Shown: one piece after another, positions 34,804 to 43,416 of the stretch | How the letters are laid out: every line of letters begins with the position of its first letter | Position numbering within the stretch: position 1 is the first letter of the stretch | Assembly: GCF_004791025.1 (NCBI RefSeq) | Contig: NZ_SRUO01000005.1 | Span: 431,848 to 495,847 of the forward strand | Direction: 5' to 3' | DNA length: 64,000 bases | Source of the DNA: Mesorhizobium sp. M4B.F.Ca.ET.203.01.1.1 | GTDB lineage: Bacteria; Pseudomonadota; Alphaproteobacteria; Rhizobiales; Rhizobiaceae | Position numbers and translations under genes: made by a program | Notes under the pieces: model-generated | Database searches by the model: none | Told to the model about the DNA's origin: nothing | The model's input: only the letters and a program-made list of their open reading frames with translations

Positions 34804-35481
34804 CTACAGCGATCGCAGCCGAAGCGCATCGCGGGCGATGCGCCAGGCGGATTCGACATGCCGCCGCGCCGCCGCCTCCGCCTCTTCCGGCTTGCGCGCC
34901 CTGATGGCGTCCATGATCGCGTTCATCTCGTTGATCGCCGGCTCGCGGCGGTTTTCCGAGGCGATCGTCATCGAACGCAGCTGGTTGATGCGAACATTGA
35001 GCCCGGTGACGATCTCCCAGGCGATCCGCTTGTCGGCGGCCTCGAACAGCACCTCGTAGAAGCTGGCCGTCGCCCGCATGACCTCCACCGGGGCGCCCGA
35101 GGCCCAGGCTTCGAGCAGCTTTTCCAGGGCGGCGTCGAGAAGAGCGATTTGTTCCTTGGTGGCCGACGTCGCGCAGGCTCGCGCGGCGATGCCTTCCAGC
35201 AGCGCGCGCAGTTCGTAGATCTCGTCGGTACGGCCGAGGTCGGGCTTGGCCACCGCCGGTCCGTGGCCCGGTACCATCTGCACCAGGCCCTCGGCCTCCA
35301 GTTGCCGCAACACCTCGCGCACCACCGAACGGCTGACGCCGAGCTGGTCGCACAGCGGCCGCTCGACCAGCCTTTCGCCAGGCTGGAAATGGAAATCCAT
35401 GATCGCCTCGCGCATGCGCTCCAGCGCCAGTGTGCGCAGCGTCTTGGCAGAGCGGTCGATCCGAAGCGTGTCGTCAGCCAT
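34804..35481 (-). CDS. GntR family regulator with FCD domain (FadR subfamily)
   Basis: A 225-residue regulator: winged helix at about 10-75 (GERLVERPLCDQLGVSRSVVREVLRQLEAEG in two parts) and an all-helical FCD domain with YELRALLEGIAARACA and the final metal-ligand-type His in RHVESAW. The start at 35481 (MADDTL) follows GGGCGGAAA. It is divergent from the AA_synth gene; a palindrome ATGGTATACCAT at the promoter of that gene is the likely operator. Probable repressor of the catabolic operon 35723-44489. Confidence 0.9.
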   Translation of the reverse strand: MADDTLRIDRSAKTLRTLALERMREAIMDFHFQPGERLVERPLCDQLGVSRSVVREVLRQLEAEGLVQMVPGHGPAVAKPDLGRTDEIYELRALLEGIAARACATSATKEQIALLDAALEKLLEAWASGAPVEVMRATASFYEVLFEAADKRIAWEIVTGLNVRINQLRSMTIASENRREPAINEMNAIMDAIRARKPEEAEAAARRHVESAWRIARDALRLRSL

Positions 35482-35628
35482 TTTTTCCGCCCTTAGGGCA
35501 ATTCCAGGAAAAGTGTGAAGCGGTTTTCCGTCAGGAGTTGCGTCAAAATAAAGAGTTAGAGCGGGTCTCCGTTTCCATGGAACGGCGAGGCACTCTGGCG
35601 TCGCCACAAAAACAGATTCCATGGCCGG

Positions 35629-35667
35629 TTGACAAGGTTCTTGGCTCTCCATATCATGGTATACCAT
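35629..35667 (+). promoter_or_regulatory. Sigma-70-type promoter with overlapping GntR operator
   Basis: TTGACA (35629-35634), a 17-base spacer and TATCAT (35652-35657) form a near-consensus promoter. The perfect 12-bp palindrome ATGGTATACCAT (35656-35667) overlaps the -10 and start site; such T-G-G-T-A-x-A-C-C-A forms are typical of FCD-type GntR operators. Repression of the downstream catabolic operon by the divergent GntR protein is the straightforward reading. Confidence 0.75.
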
Positions 35668-35722
35668 AAGACACGATAAAAAATGACGAACCCGCATCGC
35701 GCCGTTTCGTCCGAGGAATTTC

Positions 35723-36310
35723 ATGAAACCGGCCATTCGCAAGATCGTGACCTATGTCGAGAACACGCTGATCGAGGGCGGCAAGGCGGCGCCCCGGCCG
35801 CTGCGCCTGATCGGCGTCGCAGCGGTGCTGACCAACCCGTGGGCCGGACGCGGCTTCACCGAAGACCTGTCGCCCGAGATCCGCGCCGTCGCCCCGGTGC
35901 TCGGCGAAACGCTGACCAATGAGATCATTGGCGTCGCCGGCTCCGGCGAAGCGATCGAAGGCTACGGCAAAGCCGCCATCTGCGGCACGTCGGGCGAAGT
36001 CGAGCACGCTTCGGCGCTGATCCACACGCTGCATTTCGGCAACCACTATCGCCGCGCCGTCGGCGCCAAGACCTATCTCGCCTTCACCAATCTGCGCGGC
36101 GGGCCGAACACGCCGATCATGATCCCGCTTATGGACAAGAACGATGAGGGTCGCCGCTCGCACTATCTCACGGTGCATTTCCAGATCGGCGACGCACCGG
36201 CGCCCGACGAGTTGGTGGTGGCGCTCGGCGCGTCGATCGGCGGCCGCCCGCATCATCGCATCGGCGACCGCTACCAGGACCTGAAGGAGCTCGGGGATCT
36301 GCATGGCTGA
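35723..36310 (+). CDS. AA_synth (DUF1185) family protein
   Basis: A 195-residue cytoplasmic protein of the so-called amino acid synthesis family (PF06684-like), recognised from the start RKIVTYVENTLIEGG, the middle EAIEGYGKAAICGTSGEVEHASALIH and LRGGPNTPIMIPLMDKNDEGRRSHYLT. The biochemical function of the family is not established; members frequently sit with flavin monooxygenases and polyamine-type transporters. First gene behind the GntR-controlled promoter; its stop overlaps the next gene by eight bases. Confidence 0.8.
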   Translation: MKPAIRKIVTYVENTLIEGGKAAPRPLRLIGVAAVLTNPWAGRGFTEDLSPEIRAVAPVLGETLTNEIIGVAGSGEAIEGYGKAAICGTSGEVEHASALIHTLHFGNHYRRAVGAKTYLAFTNLRGGPNTPIMIPLMDKNDEGRRSHYLTVHFQIGDAPAPDELVVALGASIGGRPHHRIGDRYQDLKELGDLHG

Positions 36311-38090
36311 CGCCGCCGCACTGGCCCTGGGCAAGGCTCCCGACGGCACCGGCTTCATGCGAGCCGGGTCCGGAGCGCCGGTTCTGCTGATCCATGGCGT
36401 CGGCATGGGCGCGGCGATCTGGCAGCCGCAGATCGCCTTGATGCAGGACCGCTTCGACCTGATCGCCATCGACATGCTCGGCCATGGCGGCTCGCCGCTG
36501 CCGCCGCAGGATGCCGGGCTGCCGGACTTCGCCGACCAGGCGATCCGCCTGCTCGACCATCTCGGCCTCGACCGCGTCGCGGTCGTCGGCCATTCCATGG
36601 GCGCGCTGGTCGCACAGGAGATCGCGTTGCGCGCCCCGTCGCGTGTCAGTTCCGTCGTTTGCCTCAACGCCGTCTTCCGCCGCCCGCCGGAACTTGCGCA
36701 AGCGGTGCGCGAACGGGCGGCGGCACTCGGCGGCCATGGCGATCCCCAGGCCATCGCCGCGACGATCGCGCGCTGGTTCGGCGATCCGATCCCGCCGGAT
36801 CTGGCCGACGCCGCCGCGACCGCGCAAACCGCGCTCGAAGGCGTCGATGCCGAAGGCTACGCCCGCACCTATCGCCTCTTTGCCAGCGCCGACACGGCCC
36901 ATGTCGATCGCCTGGCCGCACTTGCCGCGCCGGCACTGTTCATGACCGGATCGGAGGATCGCAATTCCACGCCCGCAATGTCCGCCGCCATGGCGCGGCT
37001 CGCGCCATCAGGACAATGCCTGGTGCTGAGCGGAGAAAAGCACATGATGACAATCGCTTCGCCCAAGAAAGTGACTCAGCACATCACGGCCTTTCTCGAC
37101 CGGACGGCCGACGTTGCCGCAAGCGCCGAGGCCGCTTTCGACGCAATCGAATTCCGCCGCGCGCTGGGCTCCTTCCTGACCGGCGTCACCATCGTCACCA
37201 CGGTGGACGAGGCAGGCGACCCGCGCGGCTTCACCGCCAACTCCTTCACCTCAGTCTCGCTCGAGCCGCCGCTGGTGCTTGTCTGCATCGCCAAGAAGGC
37301 GCTGGGGCATCAAGCCTTCTCGACCTCCAGGGGGTTCGCGATCAACATCCTGTCGGAAGACCAGAAGGCCGCGTCAGGCATTTTCGCCTCCAAGGCGGCC
37401 GACAAGTTCGCGTCGGTGATCTGGCAGCCGGGCCAGACGGGAAATCCCGTGATCGACGGTTCCGTCGCGGTCTTCGATTGCGACATGGAGCAACTGGTGG
37501 ATGCCGGCGACCATTCGATCCTCATCGGCCGGGTCCACGATTTCACCCACAACGGCGCGCAGCCATTGGGCTATTGCCGGGGCGCCTATGTCACGCCGGG
37601 CCTCAGCCAGGAAGCGCTTGCCGCCGCCCCGCCCGGAACCGAAGTCGGCGCCATCCTCGAGAGCGAAGGCCGCGTGCTCTTCCTCGAGGCGGCGGATGGC
37701 TCCCACCAATTGCCGGCCGGTCATGGCCTCGGCGCCGCGAACGATGCCCGCAGCCTGAGGGGAAAGCTTGCCGCCAAGGCGATCGACGCCGATCTTGGCT
37801 TCCTTTACGCGGTCTGGGACGATGCGACGGACGCCTCGCGCACCCATGTCTACTATCGCGGCACGGTGAGCGCCCCGCTGTCCGGCGACGGCCAGATCAG
37901 GCTTGTCGACATCGACCGGATGGCCGATCTCAAGATCGCCGATCCGGCGGTGCGCTCGATGCTCGCCCGTTATGCGCGCGAGCGCACCGAGGACCAGTTC
38001 GGCGTCTATGTCGGCAATGAGGTCGAAGGTGAGGTCCGGCCGCTCGCCAAGGCCGCGCCGTCAGCAGCAATCCATTCCGGCCACGGGTGA
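36303..38090 (+). CDS. Three-part fusion: alpha/beta hydrolase, flavin reductase, Nudix-like C-terminal domain
   Basis: A 595-residue protein. Residues 1-270 are an alpha/beta hydrolase: oxyanion HG (31-32), nucleophile Ser98 in GHSMG, Asp near 219 (GSEDRN) and His near 245 (EKHMM). Residues about 280-430 are an HpaC/RutF-type flavin reductase: FRRALGSFLTGVTIVTT, GFTANSFTSVSLEPPLVLV and FAINILSEDQ. Residues about 445-580 (GAILESEGRVLFLE, HQLPAGHG, THVYYRGT) look like a Nudix fold, but no GX5EX7REUXEEXGU box is present. The flavin reductase would feed FMNH2 to the luciferase-like monooxygenase next door; the hydrolase may act on its product. No frameshift is apparent at the joins. Confidence 0.82.
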   Translation: MADAAALALGKAPDGTGFMRAGSGAPVLLIHGVGMGAAIWQPQIALMQDRFDLIAIDMLGHGGSPLPPQDAGLPDFADQAIRLLDHLGLDRVAVVGHSMGALVAQEIALRAPSRVSSVVCLNAVFRRPPELAQAVRERAAALGGHGDPQAIAATIARWFGDPIPPDLADAAATAQTALEGVDAEGYARTYRLFASADTAHVDRLAALAAPALFMTGSEDRNSTPAMSAAMARLAPSGQCLVLSGEKHMMTIASPKKVTQHITAFLDRTADVAASAEAAFDAIEFRRALGSFLTGVTIVTTVDEAGDPRGFTANSFTSVSLEPPLVLVCIAKKALGHQAFSTSRGFAINILSEDQKAASGIFASKAADKFASVIWQPGQTGNPVIDGSVAVFDCDMEQLVDAGDHSILIGRVHDFTHNGAQPLGYCRGAYVTPGLSQEALAAAPPGTEVGAILESEGRVLFLEAADGSHQLPAGHGLGAANDARSLRGKLAAKAIDADLGFLYAVWDDATDASRTHVYYRGTVSAPLSGDGQIRLVDIDRMADLKIADPAVRSMLARYARERTEDQFGVYVGNEVEGEVRPLAKAAPSAAIHSGHG

Positions 38091-38095
38091 GACCG

Positions 38096-39145
38096 ATGAA
38101 GTTTTCGCTTTTCGTCCATATGGAGCGTTCGGATCTGGCCAAGCCGCAATCCGAACTGCTGACGGAGCTGGAGGAACTCGTCGTGCTGGCCGAGCAGGCA
38201 GGCTTCGAGGCCGCCTGGATCGGCGAGCATCACGGCATGGAATTCACCATCTCGCCGAACCCGTTCGTCAACATCGCCTATCTCGCCGCCAAGACTTCAA
38301 GCATCCGCCTCGGCACCGGCACGATCATCGCGCCGTTCTGGCACCCGATCAAACTCGCCGGCGAAGCCGCGATGACCGACATCATCACCGGCGGCCGCCT
38401 CGACATCGGCATCGCGCGCGGTGCCTACAGCTATGAGTATCAGCGGCTCTTCCCCGGGCTCGACGCCTGGGGCGCCGGCCAGCGCATGCGCGAGATGGTG
38501 CCGGCGCTGCGCGGCCTCTGGGACGGTGATTTCGAGTTGTCCGGCGAGTTCTGGTCCTTCCCGCCGACCACCTCCTCGCCCAAGCCCTTGCAAGCCCCCT
38601 ACCCGCCGATCTGGGTGGCGGCCCGCGATCCGAATTCGCACGACTTCGCCGTCGCCAACAAATGCAACGTGCAAGTGACGCCGCTTGCCTCCGGCGACGG
38701 CGAGGTGGCGAGCCTGATGGAGCGCTTCAACACCGCCTGCCAGGCCCATCCGGACATAGCGCGGCCGGAAATCATGCTGCTGATGCACACATTCGTGGCC
38801 GAGGACGCCGCCGACGCCGACCGTCTGGCACGGGATCTGTCGCTGTTCTACTGCCAGTTCGGCGCCTGGTTCCAGAACAAGAAGCCTGTGCATCAGGGCA
38901 TTCTGGAGCCGCTGACCGAGGACGAGATCGCGGCCATGCCGCAATACGCGCCCGACAAGATCAGGCAGAACCTCGTCATCGGCGAGGCCGACGAGGTGAT
39001 CGCCAGGCTGAAGGCCTATGAAGCGCAGGGCTACGACCAGTACTCGATCTGGATCGACAGCGGCCTTTCGCATGAGCGCAAGAAGAAGTCGCTGCGGCTC
39101 TTCATCGACAGGGTGATGCCGGCCTTCCAGGCGGGGTCGCGATGA
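38096..39145 (+). CDS. Luciferase-like flavin-dependent monooxygenase
   Basis: A 349-residue TIM-barrel monooxygenase of the bacterial luciferase family, which uses reduced flavin from a partner reductase. Recognisable segments are the N-terminal strand MKFSLFVHMER, EAAWIGEHHG, RLGTGTIIAPFWHPIKLAGEAAMTD (in parts) and GRLDIGIARGAYSYE. The start ATG at 38096 is favoured over an in-frame GTG at 38087. It follows the fusion gene by five bases and overlaps the aldehyde dehydrogenase gene by four. Substrate unknown; ring-opening or N-dealkylating oxygenation is possible from the context. Confidence 0.88.
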   Translation: MKFSLFVHMERSDLAKPQSELLTELEELVVLAEQAGFEAAWIGEHHGMEFTISPNPFVNIAYLAAKTSSIRLGTGTIIAPFWHPIKLAGEAAMTDIITGGRLDIGIARGAYSYEYQRLFPGLDAWGAGQRMREMVPALRGLWDGDFELSGEFWSFPPTTSSPKPLQAPYPPIWVAARDPNSHDFAVANKCNVQVTPLASGDGEVASLMERFNTACQAHPDIARPEIMLLMHTFVAEDAADADRLARDLSLFYCQFGAWFQNKKPVHQGILEPLTEDEIAAMPQYAPDKIRQNLVIGEADEVIARLKAYEAQGYDQYSIWIDSGLSHERKKKSLRLFIDRVMPAFQAGSR

Positions 39146-40617
39146 GCACCGTAGCCTTCAAGAATTATATAGATGGGGCGTTCGTCGAGGCGGCGGCGAC
39201 CTTTGACAGCATCGATCCTTCGACCGGCACCCCCTGGGCGACGATGCCGGCCGCTGGCGTCGCCGATGTCGACCGCGCCGTCGAGGCCGCGCATCGGGCG
39301 CTGCGTTCCGGTCCCTGGGCCTCGCTGACGGCGACGGCGCGCGGCAAGCTCCTGGTCAGGCTCGGCGATCTCGTCGCCGCCAATGCCGGCCGGTTGGCGG
39401 AACTGGAAACGCGCGACACCGGCAAGATCATCCGCGAGACGCGCGCCCAGATCGCCTATGTCGGCGACTATTACCGCTACTATGGCGGCCTCGCCGACAA
39501 GCACGAAGGCGCCTTCATCCCGATCGACAAGCCCGACATGGAGGTCACGGTCCGGCCGGAGCCGATCGGCGTCGTTGCCGCGGTCGTGCCTTGGAATTCG
39601 CAGCTCTTTTTGTCGGCGGTCAAGCTCGGCCCGGCGCTGGCAGCCGGCTGCACCGTCGTGCTCAAGGCTTCCGAGGAGGGTCCGGCGCCGCTGCTCGCCT
39701 TTGCCGAGCTTGTCCATGAGGCCGGCTTTCCGGCGGGTGCCGTCAACATCCTGACCGGCTTCGGCCACGATTGCGGACGCCGCCTGACCAGCCACCCGCT
39801 CGTCGCCCGCGTCGCCTTCACCGGCGGCCCCTCGACAGCCCGCCAGATCGTCGCCAACACGGCCGAGAACCTCGCCTATACGACGCTGGAACTCGGCGGC
39901 AAAAGCCCCGTTGTCGTGTTCGCCGACGCCGATCTCGACAGCGCCGCCAACGCCGTCGTCGCCGGCATCTTCGCCGCGACCGGCCAGAGCTGCGTCGCCG
40001 GCTCGCGCCTCCTAGTCGAGCGCTCGGTGAAGGACGAATTCCTTGCCCGGCTGAAGCGCAAGGCCGAGGCCATTGCCATCGGCGATCCACAGGACACCGC
40101 CACCGAAATGGGGCCGCTCGCAACCTTGCGCCAGCGCGAACGGATCGAGACGATCGTCGCCGAAAGCCTGGCCGGCGGCGGCCGGCTCATCACCGGCGGC
40201 GCACGGCCCGAGGGCAAGGCGGACGGCTTCTACTACGCGCCAACGATCATCGAGGCGCAGGACCAGGCGCTTGCCTGCGTGCGCGAGGAACTGTTCGGAC
40301 CGGTGCTGAGCGCGATTGCCTTCGACAGCGAGGCGGAGGCGCTGGCGCTCGCCAACGACACGCCCTTCGGCCTCGCCTCCGGCGTCTTCACCACCAACCT
40401 CGCCAGAGCGCACCGCATGGCCCGCGGCATCCACGCCGGCGTGGTCTGGGTCAACACCTACCGCGCCGTCTCGCCGCTGGTTCCGTTCGGCGGCTACGGG
40501 CTGTCCGGTCTCGGCCGCGAAGGCGGCATCGACGCCATCCGCGACTACACGCGCTCGAAATCGGTGTGGATCCGCACATCGGACGAGCCGATCCCCGATC
40601 CCTTCGTCATGCGTTGA
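39142..40617 (+). CDS. Aldehyde dehydrogenase
   Basis: A 491-residue NAD(P)+ aldehyde dehydrogenase. Catalytic Glu250 is in LELGGKSP and Cys284 in TGQSCVAGSR; VVPWNSQLFL is the cofactor strand, and the end VPFGGYGLSGLGREGG is characteristic of betaine/5-carboxymethyl-2-hydroxymuconate-type enzymes. Coupled to the monooxygenase gene by a four-base overlap, so it probably oxidises the aldehyde formed by that oxygenase or the hydrolase. Confidence 0.9.
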   Translation: MSTVAFKNYIDGAFVEAAATFDSIDPSTGTPWATMPAAGVADVDRAVEAAHRALRSGPWASLTATARGKLLVRLGDLVAANAGRLAELETRDTGKIIRETRAQIAYVGDYYRYYGGLADKHEGAFIPIDKPDMEVTVRPEPIGVVAAVVPWNSQLFLSAVKLGPALAAGCTVVLKASEEGPAPLLAFAELVHEAGFPAGAVNILTGFGHDCGRRLTSHPLVARVAFTGGPSTARQIVANTAENLAYTTLELGGKSPVVVFADADLDSAANAVVAGIFAATGQSCVAGSRLLVERSVKDEFLARLKRKAEAIAIGDPQDTATEMGPLATLRQRERIETIVAESLAGGGRLITGGARPEGKADGFYYAPTIIEAQDQALACVREELFGPVLSAIAFDSEAEALALANDTPFGLASGVFTTNLARAHRMARGIHAGVVWVNTYRAVSPLVPFGGYGLSGLGREGGIDAIRDYTRSKSVWIRTSDEPIPDPFVMR

Positions 40618-40681
40618 GGCGGCATGGCGACGGTGCACTGAAGAACAAGAAACGGAACACACAAAGTCAGAGGAGAACGAC

Positions 40682-41686
40682 ATGAAACTGATTTTCGCCG
40701 GCATCCTTGCCGGCCTCATGGCAACGACGGCCGCCAAGGCCGAGGAAATGGTGTTCACCAGTTGGGGCGGCACCACCCAGGAAGCCCAGACGAAATCCTG
40801 GGCCGAGCCGTTCACCGCTTCAGCCGGCGTCAAGGTGCTGCAGGACGGTCCGACCGACTACGGCAAGCTGAAGGCCATGGTCGACGCCAAGAACGTCACC
40901 TGGGACGTGGTCGACGTCGAGATGGACTTCGCCATCAAGGCGGCCAAGGACGGGCTGCTCGAGCCGATCGATTTCGCCGTCGTGCCGAAGGACGATCTCG
41001 ATCCGCGCTTCAGCAACGAGCACGCAATCGGCAGCTTCTACTATTCCTTCGTGCTCGCCTGGAACAAGGGCGCGGTCTCCGGCGAGCCGGCCGGTTGGAC
41101 CGACATGTTCGACACCAAGAAATTTCCCGGCAAGCGCACCTTCTACAAATGGTCGGCGCCCGGCGTCATCGAGATCGCGCTGCTCGCCGACGGCGTGCCG
41201 GCCGACAAGCTCTATCCGCTTGACCTCGACCGCGCCTTCAAGAAGCTCGACACCATCAAGTCCGACATCGTCTGGTGGGGCGGCGGCGCTGAATCGCAGC
41301 ATCTGATCGCCTCCGGCGAAGCCGCCTTCGGCCAGCTCTGGAACGGCCGCGTCTTCGCGCTGGAGAAGGACGGCGCCGATGTCGGCGTGTCCTGGAACCA
41401 GAACCTGACCGCCGCCGACGTTCTGGTGGTGCCGAAGGGCGCCAAGAACAAGGACACGGCGATGAAGTTCCTCGCCGCGGCGAGCAGCGCCACCGGCCAG
41501 GCGAAGTTCGCCGAGGCGAGCGGCTATGCGCCCATCAACACCAAGGCCAAGGCCGAGATGCCCGCCGACGTGGTCAAGGGTCTGCCCGACGCCCATGTCG
41601 ACGGCCAGATCAACCTCGACATGAACTACTGGGCCGAGCATCGCGACGAGATCGCCACGCGCTGGTACGCCTGGCAGGCGAAATAA
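40682..41686 (+). CDS. Periplasmic binding protein, polyamine-type
   Basis: A 334-residue exported binding protein with signal peptide (KLIFAGILAGLMATTAAKA, cleavage after AKA). The mature start MVFTSWGGTTQEAQTKSWAEPF marks the spermidine/putrescine-like (SBP type 8) group, which also binds other amines and small N-containing compounds. A GAGGAGA site precedes the ATG. It should bind the compound degraded by the preceding enzymes. Confidence 0.92.
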   Translation: MKLIFAGILAGLMATTAAKAEEMVFTSWGGTTQEAQTKSWAEPFTASAGVKVLQDGPTDYGKLKAMVDAKNVTWDVVDVEMDFAIKAAKDGLLEPIDFAVVPKDDLDPRFSNEHAIGSFYYSFVLAWNKGAVSGEPAGWTDMFDTKKFPGKRTFYKWSAPGVIEIALLADGVPADKLYPLDLDRAFKKLDTIKSDIVWWGGGAESQHLIASGEAAFGQLWNGRVFALEKDGADVGVSWNQNLTAADVLVVPKGAKNKDTAMKFLAAASSATGQAKFAEASGYAPINTKAKAEMPADVVKGLPDAHVDGQINLDMNYWAEHRDEIATRWYAWQAK

Positions 41687-41705
41687 CGCCCGCCTTCTCG
41701 TGACA

Positions 41706-41735
41706 GAAGCGGGACGGCTTCCGCCGTCCCGCTTC
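41706..41735 (+). promoter_or_regulatory. Intercistronic stem-loop after the binding-protein gene
   Basis: A perfect 12-bp stem (GAAGCGGGACGG / CCGTCCCGCTTC) with a six-base loop begins 20 bases after the stop. There is no T-tract, so it more likely stabilises the upstream mRNA or partly attenuates transcription than terminates it, lowering permease expression relative to the binding protein. Confidence 0.65.
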
Positions 41736-41753
41736 GCAACCCGGGATACCGCT

Positions 41754-42614
41754 ATGTCGGTGGAAATTGAGCAAAGCATCGCCAGAATGCGTCTTCCGAC
41801 AGGCCTCGCCGGCCTGCTGCCGGCGCTGACTCTGATCGGGCTCTTCTTCGTCGTGCCGGTGCTGGCGCTGCTCCTGCGCAGCGTCACCGATCCGGCTCCC
41901 GGCCTGCAGAATTACGCTGCGCTGCTCGGCGACGGCACCTACGCGAGGGTGTTCTTCAACACATTCCTGGTCGCCTTCGTCGTCACCGTCGTCACCGTTC
42001 TCGTCGCCTTTCCGGTGGCCTGGATGCTGGCGATCATGCCGCCGGCCCTCGCCTCGCTCCTGTTCGGCATCATCATCCTGTCGATGTGGACCAACCTCTT
42101 GACCCGCACCTATGCCTGGATGGTGCTCTTGCAGCGCACCGGCGTGATCAACCGGGCGCTGATGGCCATCGGCATCACCGACCAGCCGCTGCCGCTCATC
42201 AACAACCTCACCGGCGTCACCATCGGCATGGTCTACATCATGCTGCCGTTCATGATCCTGCCTTTGGTCGGCACCTTGCGCGCGATCGACCCGATGACGC
42301 TGCGCGCGGCAGCGCTTTGCGGCGCCAGCCCGCTCGCCGCGTTCCGCCGCATCCTGTTGCCGCTCTCGCTTCCCAGCATCGCCGCCGGCGGGCTGATGGT
42401 CTTCGTCATGTCGCTCGGCTATTTCGTCACGCCGGCGCTGCTCGGCGGCACGTCGAACATGATGCTTGCCGAGATGATCGCGCAGATGATCCAGTCGCTG
42501 CTCAACTGGGGCCTCGGCAGCGCCGCCGCCTTCATCCTGCTGGTCGTCACCATGGCGCTCTACGCGCTGCAACTGCGCCTTGTCGGCTCGAAGCGACCCG
42601 CGGGAGGCGCCTGA
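41754..42614 (+). CDS. ABC transporter permease, PotB-like
   Basis: A 286-residue permease with about six hydrophobic segments; the coupling loop is LRAAALCGASPLAAFRRILLP. The start at 41754 (MSVEIEQ) is chosen because it follows the stem-loop; the upstream in-frame ATG at 41700 lies inside it. The ribosome site is weak (GGGATACC), consistent with lower permease synthesis. It precedes the second permease gene by one base. Confidence 0.9.
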   Translation: MSVEIEQSIARMRLPTGLAGLLPALTLIGLFFVVPVLALLLRSVTDPAPGLQNYAALLGDGTYARVFFNTFLVAFVVTVVTVLVAFPVAWMLAIMPPALASLLFGIIILSMWTNLLTRTYAWMVLLQRTGVINRALMAIGITDQPLPLINNLTGVTIGMVYIMLPFMILPLVGTLRAIDPMTLRAAALCGASPLAAFRRILLPLSLPSIAAGGLMVFVMSLGYFVTPALLGGTSNMMLAEMIAQMIQSLLNWGLGSAAAFILLVVTMALYALQLRLVGSKRPAGGA

Positions 42615-42615
42615 G

Positions 42616-43416
42616 ATGCTGCTCGACTATGACCGCCTGGGCTGGCTGAAGGCTGCGCTGCTCGCCTTCACCGCTTTGGTCGCCGCCTTCCTGCTTCTGC
42701 CTGTTGTCTTCATCGTGCTGCTCTCCTTCGGCTCGTCGCGCTGGCTGGCCTTCCCGCCGCCCGGCTGGACGCTGAAATGGTATCAGGAGCTGTTCGCCGA
42801 CCCGTCCTGGATCGAGGCGGCGCTCACCAGCGCCCGCATCGCCGCCCTGACGGCAATCCTTGCCGTCGCCGTCGGCCTGCTTGCCTCATTCGCGCTGGTT
42901 CGTGGTGAGTTCCGTGGGCGCGAGATGCTGCGCGGGCTGCTGCTGACGCCGATGGTGCTGCCGGTGGTCGTCTTCGCCATCGCCATCTACGCCTTCTTCC
43001 TGCGCCTTGGCCTCGGCGGCACCACGGTCGGCTTCGTCATCGCCCACACCGTGCTGGCGCTCCCCTTCGCCATCATCCCGATTGCCACCGCGCTCGAAGG
43101 ATTCGACAAGTCGATCGAGGACGCGGCCATCGTCTGCGGCGCCAGCCCACTTGAGGCCAAGCTCAGGATCACCTTGCCGTCGATCCGCATCGGCATCTTC
43201 TCCGCCGCGATCTTCTCCTTCCTCGCCTCCTGGGACGAGGTGGTCGTGGCGATCTTCATGGCGAGCCCCACCCTGCAGACCTTGCCGGTCAAGATCTGGG
43301 GCAGCCTCCGCTCCGACCTCACTCCCGTCATCGCCGCCGCCTCCAGCCTGCTGGTCGGGCTCACGCTCGCCCTCATGGTGGTGACGGCACTCTTGCGCCG
43401 AAAGTTGCCGACATGA
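42616..43416 (+). CDS. ABC transporter permease, PotC-like
   Basis: A 266-residue permease. The coupling loop is IEDAAIVCGASPLEAKLRITLP near residue 170, and LLPVVFIVLLSFGSSRWLAFPPPGW (split by a membrane boundary) marks the PotC/PotI type. Its stop overlaps the ATPase start (ATGA at 43413-43416). Confidence 0.92.
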   Translation: MLLDYDRLGWLKAALLAFTALVAAFLLLPVVFIVLLSFGSSRWLAFPPPGWTLKWYQELFADPSWIEAALTSARIAALTAILAVAVGLLASFALVRGEFRGREMLRGLLLTPMVLPVVVFAIAIYAFFLRLGLGGTTVGFVIAHTVLALPFAIIPIATALEGFDKSIEDAAIVCGASPLEAKLRITLPSIRIGIFSAAIFSFLASWDEVVVAIFMASPTLQTLPVKIWGSLRSDLTPVIAAASSLLVGLTLALMVVTALLRRKLPT

